A DNA stretch of 32,444 nt. Source: a virus. Position numbers and translations under genes: made by a program. The notes beneath the pieces were generated by a model that worked only from the letters and a program-made list of their open reading frames with translations, was not told the DNA's origin and made no database searches. This document shows, piece by piece, positions 13,946 through 19,784 of this stretch (positions are counted from its first letter, which is position 1; each line of letters begins with the position of its first letter). The DNA is taken from IMG/VR virus record IMGVR_UViG_3300034198_017033, positions 1 through 32,444 of that record; one strand, 5' to 3'.

Positions 13946-15760
13946 CTATTTTAATAGAGTAATTTCTACACGTCTATTTTTAGCTTTACCTGATACAGTG
14001 TTGTTATCACCGATAGGTTGTGTATCACCTTTTCCGTCTACCAATTGGAAACGTTCTTTAGAGATACCTCTACTTGTTAAATATGCAACTACAGAGTTAG
14101 CACGTCCTTTTGACAAGTCCATATTAGAATTTGAGTTACCTACGTTATCAGTGTGACCAACAACTTTAAGTTTTGCTTCCTCAGCTTGCACTAACAAGTT
14201 ATATATCGTTTCTAAGTCTTTTTCAGACCCTTGGATAGCTGAACTACCAGTTGCAAAGTTGATGTTCCATTGACCACTAGCTAAAACTTTAGTTTTGTTT
14301 TCAGCATATGATATTTTTTCAGTTTTACCTGCATCACCAATGTTAATTGATTTTAAGAAGTATAAGTTAACCGCGTCATCGTAAGGTATAACACCCTCAG
14401 GGCAAGTTTCATTGAAACCACATGGGTTCAAGTCAGTCAAATAAGCGGAAACTTGGTCATATACTGCTTTGTATCTGTTGTTACCATCAGAGATACCGTT
14501 GTATTGCATTGCATCAGCATAGTTGAATACTCTTGTACCACCAACATCGTAACCTAAACCAGCTTTGGTACCTTTTTGTCCTTTGAACATATTATACCAG
14601 TATTCAGCAGTTTCTGCGTTGTATGTTTTAGCTACACACTCAGCCGCTTTACGAGCCCATTCATCGTATTGTTTGATTTGATTAGAAGCAACATAAGTTT
14701 GTTTCAATAAATTGATAACTTCTTTATCGTGTTGTACAGCCCACTCTTTAACAATTACAAGCGTAGTAGCCATTTGATTCACAAACTCTTTTGTTGAAAC
14801 AACATCTGTGAAACCAGTCAACGCATCGAAAGCCATCTTATCACCTGGAGTCCACGTAGTAGCACCATCAATCTTACGGTTAACCGTCTTACCAGTTAAT
14901 TTACCATCTTTAACCTCTTTTAATGGAACCGTATAACCAGCTGTTTGAGATTTAATCAAGTCTTTTACAGATTCAATAAAGTCATCATTTGGTGATGGTA
15001 CGAAGTTAATCGCATTAGGGTCGTAAGTTTTTGGGTCTGGATTTACTGGAATTTTGTTAGCGAACGCATAGTTACAAGCTACAACCCAGTCACCGTCACC
15101 GATTACAGAAGAAATAACAGCACCTTTCAATGATTGAGGGTTATCTTTCCAAATTTGTGGTCCGATAAGCTTATCTTCACCGTATGATAAACCATATTGT
15201 GCAATCGCTTGTACGTGGTATTTACCCTTACCGAATTTTTCATCTAACGATTTTTGTGTAGTTGTGATATAGAATGGAACACCATCACCCATGATAGATA
15301 CAGCAACAGCTGATTTATCAGATTTAGGATAAGCGGCACCACCATCAAATTCTTCAACGAATTTTACTTGCATATCACGTAAACCACCAACCATGTCTTG
15401 ACGAACAATTTCTAAGTTTACACCTGCGGCTTCCATAAGCGACCCCTCAGTTGTGCGTGGTCCACCGTTAGCTACAATCATACCAGAGTTACCATTCCAT
15501 GCATACTCTGCAATTCTAATAAGACCTTTTGAAGCAACTTCACTTGATGGAGTACTAGATGGCAACGGCAATTTAGTACCAGCTGTTACATTGTTCAAGG
15601 TTTCTGAATTAAGCTCTAAACCACCAAGTGTTTTAGACACTTCTACACGTAGGCCTGGTGACACGAAGTACACGATACCCATTACCAATACTGCTCCAAG
15701 AGCAACAATTACACCTTCTGCAAAGGTAGTCAATTTTTGAATTTTAAGGATTCTTCCCAT
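13946..15760 (-). CDS. Substrate-binding protein / OmpA-domain fusion
   Basis: 604 residues. One N-terminal membrane segment (about 12-31, TFAEGVIVALGAVLVMGIVY) anchors it with the rest in the periplasm. The middle (about 75-470) resembles NMT1/TauA-type solute-binding proteins (IRIAEYAWNGNSGMIVANGG, DMQVKFVEEFDGGAAYP). The C-terminal 105 residues are an OmpA-type peptidoglycan-binding domain: INFATGSSAIQ, VVGHTDNVGNSNSNMDLSKGRA, and KNRRVEI. The protein could therefore tether the binding protein to both inner membrane and cell wall. In bacteria such fusions sit beside ABC genes and PspA-like genes, as here. It has its own promoter and terminator. Confidence 0.85.
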   Translation of the reverse strand: MGRILKIQKLTTFAEGVIVALGAVLVMGIVYFVSPGLRVEVSKTLGGLELNSETLNNVTAGTKLPLPSSTPSSEVASKGLIRIAEYAWNGNSGMIVANGGPRTTEGSLMEAAGVNLEIVRQDMVGGLRDMQVKFVEEFDGGAAYPKSDKSAVAVSIMGDGVPFYITTTQKSLDEKFGKGKYHVQAIAQYGLSYGEDKLIGPQIWKDNPQSLKGAVISSVIGDGDWVVACNYAFANKIPVNPDPKTYDPNAINFVPSPNDDFIESVKDLIKSQTAGYTVPLKEVKDGKLTGKTVNRKIDGATTWTPGDKMAFDALTGFTDVVSTKEFVNQMATTLVIVKEWAVQHDKEVINLLKQTYVASNQIKQYDEWARKAAECVAKTYNAETAEYWYNMFKGQKGTKAGLGYDVGGTRVFNYADAMQYNGISDGNNRYKAVYDQVSAYLTDLNPCGFNETCPEGVIPYDDAVNLYFLKSINIGDAGKTEKISYAENKTKVLASGQWNINFATGSSAIQGSEKDLETIYNLLVQAEEAKLKVVGHTDNVGNSNSNMDLSKGRANSVVAYLTSRGISKERFQLVDGKGDTQPIGDNNTVSGKAKNRRVEITLLK

Positions 15761-15794
15761 TTTGTTTAAATTTTAATGTTATTGTTTTATGGTA

Positions 15795-15802
15795 CAAATA
15801 TA
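15795..15802 (-). promoter_or_regulatory. Promoter -7 box for substrate-binding/OmpA gene
   Basis: Minus strand TATATTTG, about 35 nt upstream of the ATG at 15760. Confidence 0.72.
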
Positions 15803-15840
15803 CAAACATATTTTTAATGTACCAAATCTTTTTTTTCTAT

Positions 15841-16003
15841 TTAACGTTTTTTTAATGTTCGCCAGTTAGAGGAACTACCCATACGGTCTAAGACTCTTCT
15901 GACTTGTTACTTACTCATCTAGGCTCACCAATCCTATAGTATCTTTGTCCACCACTTCACTTTTGGATGTATGGTCAACAAAAGGTACTCGAACAGTTCT
16001 TTT
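15841..16003 (-). pseudogene. Remnant coding sequence or cryptic RNA in the PspA-OmpA gap
   Basis: The gap between two module genes is not T-tract filler. One minus frame (16003-15911) reads like protein without a start codon (KRTVRVPFVDHTSKSEVVDK, ending LVSLDE), and its stop overlaps an ATG (15918). From that ATG the frame is MSK, TAA, then QVRRVLDRMGSSSNWRTLKKR to TAA at 15841. Two adjacent gene remnants are the simplest reading. Alternatives are stop read-through or a structured RNA. No family recognised. Confidence 0.35.
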
Positions 16004-16013
16004 TTATCTTTGA

Positions 16014-17147
16014 TTAGAACAACTCACCAAACCCACCTGATTTTTGTCTGTCAGTTGATGACAAAACGTACTCAGGGTTGTTGTATTGTTTTGAACTTGG
16101 AATAATATCTTCACCAACTTTGATTTTGTCAGCCACAGCATTCAAGTTAGCGAACAACTCATCAGAATCTAACGTATAGTTAGTTGTAAGCGTTTCGATG
16201 TCTTTCAAGTTACCAGCTGTAATCGCGATATCAGCGGCAATCGTTGATGTTACAACGTCAAGAGCATAATCGAATTCCCATCCTTTGGTGAAGCCCATTG
16301 CATTTTTAGCGGCAGTTGTAGCAGCGTTAGATTTTTGACCAAATTCATAGTCTTTCTTAAGCATTTCTACAGTAGCATCAAAGTCAGAGATTTTAATCTC
16401 CATAGCAGTCTCAACCATTGTAAGCTTTTGACCCATTTTCTTCATGATGTTGGCACGTGTACCGTATTTTTGAACGAAGTCTTTAGCTTGCGTTAATTTA
16501 TTTGAAACACGCAATGCTTCAGCGTTTACTTTTTGAAATTCAGACGCCAAGTTTACATATTCATCTTCACCTCTAGCTTCTACACCACCTTTTTGAACCA
16601 TTTCGTCCATTCTGGTTTTGATTTTTTGTGCTTTGGCTTGAAGTCTAAGAATTGACTTTTGCCCTTCCTCAGCTTCTGTTTGCGCTCTGCTTGATTCTAA
16701 TTCCATATCATTTTTTAACTGAGCAATGTTTCCTTTAGCAACTCTAAATGTTGTTTGGTTAGAAATCATCTTATGACGCTCAATTTCCAACTGAGCAAAA
16801 GGGTCGTGACGGATAATCATCTTATGAAGACTTCTAGTCAAGGCTCTAAGCCCTTTAAGAATTACTGGTGCTGCGATTATAAGACCTACAATCATCACCC
16901 CAGTAGCGGCAACTGCTAACATATGACCTATGGCTTGGAATACGGTTGGTAATACATACTTCCATAATCCGTAACCAATAGCACCAAATGCGGCTAATTT
17001 CATGAACCAGAAAAGATTTTTCTCACCTTTACGGAATGTGTCTACCTTAGTTGCAATTTGATTTTGGTCAAAGTGCTTAAGGATTGGTAACTCCATTAAA
17101 TTTGCGTTTAATGTAGTTGGTTGTTTAAATTGTGTTTGTGAACTCAT
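16014..17147 (-). CDS. PspA-like membrane-associated coiled-coil protein
   Basis: 377 residues. Two hydrophobic stretches near the N-terminus (about 46-66 and 76-100, AVAATGVMIVGLIIAAPVIL) are followed by long helices with heptad character (about 125-270: RHKMISNQTTFRVAKGNIAQL, KILRLQ-like repeats, TQAKDFVQKYGTRANIMKKM), resembling PspA/IM30 but with added membrane anchors. The C-terminal third is unlike PspA. It follows the 239-residue coiled-coil gene with no gap (ATG one base after its stop) and belongs to the same envelope module as the ABC/OmpA genes. Likely role: inner-membrane stress or scaffold; not proven by sequence. Confidence 0.7.
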   Translation of the reverse strand: MSSQTQFKQPTTLNANLMELPILKHFDQNQIATKVDTFRKGEKNLFWFMKLAAFGAIGYGLWKYVLPTVFQAIGHMLAVAATGVMIVGLIIAAPVILKGLRALTRSLHKMIIRHDPFAQLEIERHKMISNQTTFRVAKGNIAQLKNDMELESSRAQTEAEEGQKSILRLQAKAQKIKTRMDEMVQKGGVEARGEDEYVNLASEFQKVNAEALRVSNKLTQAKDFVQKYGTRANIMKKMGQKLTMVETAMEIKISDFDATVEMLKKDYEFGQKSNAATTAAKNAMGFTKGWEFDYALDVVTSTIAADIAITAGNLKDIETLTTNYTLDSDELFANLNAVADKIKVGEDIIPSSKQYNNPEYVLSSTDRQKSGGFGELF

Positions 17148-17148
17148 C

Positions 17149-17868
17149 TTATTTAATGTTTGTGTTAATCCCTGATTTTACAATTTCAATAGCCTCAACA
17201 ATTTTACTCTTGGCAATTGTGTTGGCATTTAATTTACTATCAACTTCATCCAATTGTGGTTGGTATTTACCATTGATAGCTTGAAGTTTATTTTGTCTAT
17301 CAACAATTTGAATTTGCAACGCTTCCAATTGTTGTTGGAACATAGTTAACTCATTTGCTAATGTTTGATTTTCAGACTCTTTTTGTCTCAATAAACTTTC
17401 TTTTTTACCTTGACCTTTAGCAACGTTTTCATCGTATACTTTGGTAATTTCAGCGATATAGTAATCAGCTTGTGAGGTAAGTTTCTCTTTGTTAATAGTT
17501 TTATCCATTGCTGTTCCCATAGCATAAGCCATAGTATATACTTGAGGGTTTGCGATACCACCTTGTGATACTGATTGGAAAAACTCGTAGAAATCAAAAC
17601 CATTTTGGTTTAAAGAATCAAAACCCTTTTCATATAACTCAATAGCTTTCTCTAAGTGTTCGTGAGAAACATTTGCTTGAGAAACAAAGGTTGTAGGTGT
17701 TGGTGTCGTTTCAGAATTTGGAAACGAAAAAACAGGTGTTGCAACAGTTGTTGCTTGACCAGAATCAGGAAACTTACTTGTTGTTTGTTGTTTCACTGGT
17801 GCTGGTGTACTAGTACCCTCACTAGGATTTTCATCTTGAGCGAAGATTAGATTTTTAAAAAAACTCAT
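17149..17868 (-). CDS. Coiled-coil protein of the PspA/ABC module, 239 residues
   Basis: The N-terminal 70 residues are Pro/Thr/Ser-rich and probably disordered (STPAPVKQQTTSKFPD, TPTPTTFVSQA). A helical middle (HEHLEKAIELYEKGFDSLN, then IANPQVYTMAYAMGTAMDKT) leads to a long coiled coil (about 155-225: LLRQKESENQTLANELTMFQ). No signal peptide or membrane span. It is first in the unit, behind a TATATTTG promoter, and directly upstream of the PspA-like gene, so the two probably interact. No family recognised by name. Confidence 0.7.
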   Translation of the reverse strand: MSFFKNLIFAQDENPSEGTSTPAPVKQQTTSKFPDSGQATTVATPVFSFPNSETTPTPTTFVSQANVSHEHLEKAIELYEKGFDSLNQNGFDFYEFFQSVSQGGIANPQVYTMAYAMGTAMDKTINKEKLTSQADYYIAEITKVYDENVAKGQGKKESLLRQKESENQTLANELTMFQQQLEALQIQIVDRQNKLQAINGKYQPQLDEVDSKLNANTIAKSKIVEAIEIVKSGINTNIK

Positions 17869-17894
17869 TTTGTTATTGTTTATGTTTTACAATG

Positions 17895-17902
17895 CAAATA
17901 TA
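17895..17902 (-). promoter_or_regulatory. Promoter -7 box of the PspA/ABC module
   Basis: Minus strand TATATTTGC, 27 nt upstream of the ATG at 17868. Confidence 0.75.
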
Positions 17903-17960
17903 CTAAGTATTTTTGTAACTACAAAATTTTTTTGTTAAATAATAGTTAAAAATTTTTTTG

Positions 17961-18036
17961 TACAAGGAGCAGGACTCGAACCTGCAACCTCTCGGCAGCG
18001 AACCACCGAGCGCTCTACCAACTGAGCTATCCTCAT
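17961..18036 (-). tRNA. tRNA-like gene without a normal anticodon loop
   Basis: Acceptor ATGAGGA/TCCTTGT (two wobble pairs), perfect D-arm GCTC-AGTTGGTA-GAGC and T-arm GCAGG-TTCGAGT-CCTGC. The anticodon stem CTCGG/CCGAG closes a 10-nt loop, TGGTTCGCTG, instead of 7 nt. That loop can zip further (T-G, G-T, G-C) to leave a TTCG tetraloop, so no triplet is presented. Amino-acid identity undetermined. Confidence 0.75.
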
Positions 18037-18047
18037 ATGTAGGTAAC

Positions 18048-18175
18048 AAGATTAATTTTTTCATACGTGCTCTATCCAACTGAGCTACTTGCTTTTCCTA
18101 GGAAAAACTAGACAGGATTCGAACCTGCGACCACGAGCTTAGGAGGCTGTTGATTTAAATTGCTGAAATAATCTT
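18048..18175 (-). tRNA. Circularly permuted tRNA-Arg(CCU)
   Basis: On the minus strand the 3' half (18148-18105: AGC-CTCCTAA-GCTCG, TGGTC, T-arm GCAGG-TTCGAAT-CCTGT, acceptor CTAGTTT) precedes the 5' half (18094-18066: acceptor AAGCAAG, TA, D-arm GCTC-AGTTGGATA-GAGC, A, CG). Joined between positions 28 and 29 they give a 73-nt cloverleaf with a perfect CGAGC/GCTCG anticodon stem and an acceptor with one mismatch. A 10-nt linker separates the halves. Outside, AAGATTA (18175-18169) pairs with TAATCTT (18054-18048), extended by GGTAA/TTACC, and the motif TTTCAGCAA lies at 18168-18160. Confidence 0.8.
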
Positions 18176-18189
18176 TCTTTACCTATTTT

Positions 18190-18363
18190 TTAAGCTTTCG
18201 CTTTTAAGTTACTAATCTCTTTGTTGATACGTTTTCTATCCGCATCTGTCAATTCGATTTTAACGTCAGAAGTTCCTTTCTGAGTTTTAACACCACTTTT
18301 AAGTTGTGTTTCAAGCATTGCTAACGCTCTAGCTTGTCTAGATTTTTGTGCTAATGTAGCCAT
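18190..18363 (-). CDS. Hypothetical basic protein, 57 residues
   Basis: Start chosen at ATG 18363 (MATLAQKSRQARALAMLETQ) because a longer frame would run into the tRNA at 18378-18453. The protein is helical and basic, ending ADRKRINKEISNLKAKA. No family recognised. It sits inside tRNA cluster 4, between the 6-nt-loop tRNA and the permuted tRNA, with short gaps, so it is carried on the same transcript. Confidence 0.7.
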   Translation of the reverse strand: MATLAQKSRQARALAMLETQLKSGVKTQKGTSDVKIELTDADRKRINKEISNLKAKA

Positions 18364-18377
18364 AGTTAATAATTTAG

Positions 18378-18453
18378 TCGGGGAGAAGGGAGTCGAACCC
18401 CTCGGCAACTAGTATACGTTCTGCAAGGAACTGCCGCCCTTATGCTATCCCCG
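18378..18453 (-). tRNA. tRNA with 6-nt anticodon loop (UGC or GCA)
   Basis: Acceptor CGGGGA/TCCCCG, T-arm AGGGG-TTCGACT-CCCTT, discriminator A. The anticodon hairpin is GTTC-CTTGCA-GAAC: a 6-nt loop that could present UGC (Ala) or GCA (Cys). Discriminator A argues against Cys. About 15 nt separate the hairpin from the T-stem, and a GGCA/TGCC helix can form around it, so the fold is atypical. Confidence 0.65.
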
Positions 18454-18463
18454 TGTTTTGGTA

Positions 18464-18562
18464 CTATCGTTCCCATGATAGTACCATTGCAGTGTTTTCT
18501 TTGGGAGAGGGTCCGAACTGCAAACCCAGAAGTTCTAGCACTTCCTCAGCTGTTAGCGTCAT
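18464..18562 (-). CDS. Possible 32-residue peptide in tRNA cluster 4
   Basis: ATG at 18562, TAG at 18464. Begins MTLTAEEVLELLGLQFGPSP and looks like an amphipathic helix. Its ATGA overlaps the stop of a 7-codon frame (MEGFKGK), and its last codons form a perfect 9-bp hairpin (GGTACTATC/GATAGTACC, 18460-18485). It is between tRNA-Phe and the 6-nt-loop tRNA. Composition does not mirror the following tRNAs. Coding status uncertain. Confidence 0.4.
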   Translation of the reverse strand: MTLTAEEVLELLGLQFGPSPKENTAMVLSWER

Positions 18563-18626
18563 TTCCCTTTAAAACCTTCCATGGTGTCTTAAAGTTCTTT
18601 ACGTAAGGCTAACCGTCTTACTGTAG

Positions 18627-18699
18627 TGGTACCGACTGGAATCGAACCAGTGACACATGGATTTTCAGTCCATTGCTCTACCAACTGAGCTACGGTACC
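18627..18699 (-). tRNA. tRNA-Phe(GAA), cluster 4
   Basis: Acceptor GGTACCG/CGGTACC, D-arm GCTC..GAGC, anticodon arm ATGGA-CTGAAAA-TCCAT, T-arm ACTGG-TTCGATT-CCAGT. All canonical. Confidence 0.96.
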
Positions 18700-18850
18700 A
18701 TTCTTGGGGTTGTAAGACCCCAATACTTACGTCTTTGTGTTTGATACCACCGCCAGTACAAAGTTTCATTTATCTTTCGATAAAGAGGAGGAACTTTCCT
18801 AATAGCTACTACTCTCAAACACTCTACGATGTTTATTTAAAATTACAATG
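18700..18850 (-). promoter_or_regulatory. Structured leader of tRNA cluster 4
   Basis: From the promoter to tRNA-Phe the transcript can form AGGAA/TTCCT, TTTATC-GAAA-GATAAA and TTGGGGT-CTTACA-ACCCCAA hairpins. No T tract follows the last one, and no ATG-initiated leader with matching codons is visible, so this operon does not share the attenuator layout of operons 1-3. Confidence 0.4.
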
Positions 18851-18858
18851 CAAATATA
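18851..18858 (-). promoter_or_regulatory. Promoter -7 box of tRNA cluster 4
   Basis: Minus strand TATATTTGC with a TTGCAAG element about 20 nt upstream; about 150 nt before tRNA-Phe. Confidence 0.7.
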
Positions 18859-18888
18859 CTAAGTGTTTTTCAATCTTGCAAGTTTTTT

Positions 18889-19374
18889 TTAAACTTTTTT
18901 ACCAATTAACATATAATAATTTGATTTACCAGACGTTTTTAAAGTATTTGATGATTTTGGGTTATAACCAATTTCATCTAAAACGTCCTTCAAGTGTTCA
19001 GAACCCCATGATGATTGAAAATGTAGAAGAGCGTATTCAACGTAATCATCATAATCAATTATATCAATATCATCAAGTTCTTTAATCAACATGTTATCAC
19101 TAGTGATAGTTAAAACATATTCAAAACCTTTTGAGGAACCAAATCTTTCAATTTGCTCATACAACCCTTTCCCAATTACGATATTTTCTTCATCTGATAA
19201 GTCTGGTACAACTACTAATTGTTCACATTCTAACATTGGTTTGTGACTAAATTGACCACCCTTAAATTCAACGATTTCTATATCATATTTGGAAAGAGTT
19301 TGGCGAACTCTACTAACCAATTCTGGATTAGCTCTGTTTGATTTCGCCAAATACACTTTCGGTTTTGTACTCAT
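18889..19374 (-). CDS. Possible nucleoside deoxyribosyltransferase-like protein, 161 residues
   Basis: Starts MSTKPKVYLAKSNRANPELV; the KVYLAKSNR strand, following helix, IEIVEFKGG and a LVVVPD strand suggest the Rossmann-like fold of nucleoside 2-deoxyribosyltransferase or LOG/TIR-like relatives. No complete catalytic motif could be identified. It follows the 112-residue coiled-coil gene with a 2-nt gap, so they form one operon. Fold-level guess only. Confidence 0.4.
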   Translation of the reverse strand: MSTKPKVYLAKSNRANPELVSRVRQTLSKYDIEIVEFKGGQFSHKPMLECEQLVVVPDLSDEENIVIGKGLYEQIERFGSSKGFEYVLTITSDNMLIKELDDIDIIDYDDYVEYALLHFQSSWGSEHLKDVLDEIGYNPKSSNTLKTSGKSNYYMLIGKKV

Positions 19375-19376
19375 GA

Positions 19377-19715
19377 TTACTTAGCGTTTTCAGCTTCTTC
19401 ACCAAAGTATTCATCGTGGATAGCTTGTGCTTCTGCTAATTCAACATCTTTCAATGCTAAATCCATACGACATTGATGTAACTCAGCTACCCAATTCGAA
19501 GCATTGAATTCTGGATGACCAGGTCTCAAAGATGTAGTGTTCTCTGGTGCTAAATCCGTTAACTTGTTGATTTTACTTTTCAACTGAGATTTTTCTCTTT
19601 TCAAATTGTTGATGAAAGAGTTTAACTCTAAAGACACTTCTTCAGCTAAATCGCTAGCTCTGTTTGCTAATGTTGTTGAATTACTAGCCGAAATCATTTT
19701 TTCAAATTTACTCAT
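19377..19715 (-). CDS. Coiled-coil hypothetical protein, 112 residues
   Basis: Mostly helical: LASDLAEEV-type N-terminus, NSFINNLKREKSQLKSKINKL coiled coil (about 33-53), a loop with SLRPGHPEFNASNW, then a second helix (VAELHQCRMDLALKDVELAE). No membrane segment, no family recognised. It has its own TATATTTGC promoter at 19752-19759 and leads the two-gene unit with the 161-residue protein. Confidence 0.72.
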   Translation of the reverse strand: MSKFEKMISASNSTTLANRASDLAEEVSLELNSFINNLKREKSQLKSKINKLTDLAPENTTSLRPGHPEFNASNWVAELHQCRMDLALKDVELAEAQAIHDEYFGEEAENAK

Positions 19716-19751
19716 CTTGTTTTTATTTTAAGTTTTATATTAATTATGATG

Positions 19752-19759
19752 CAAATATA
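19752..19759 (-). promoter_or_regulatory. Promoter -7 box for coiled-coil gene
   Basis: Minus strand TATATTTGC, 37 nt upstream of the ATG at 19715. Confidence 0.7.
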
Positions 19760-19784
19760 CGAGTAAATTTTTAATCTTGCAAAT

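Noticed and set aside
15841-15918. TAA reassigned to an amino acid
   Set aside because: Nearly every gene ends in TAA and no UUA-anticodon suppressor tRNA is present.
15940-15947. Plus-strand TATCTTTG opposite the PspA-OmpA gap
   Set aside because: No suitably spaced -33 element and no plus-strand gene follows; likely chance in AT-rich DNA.
15841-16003. tmRNA or group I intron in the PspA-OmpA gap
   Set aside because: No tRNA-like ends, tag frame, or P7/P3 core could be found.
18460-18485. 9-bp perfect hairpin as a terminator in tRNA cluster 4
   Set aside because: No T tract follows on either strand; it is more likely a processing or coding-overlap structure.
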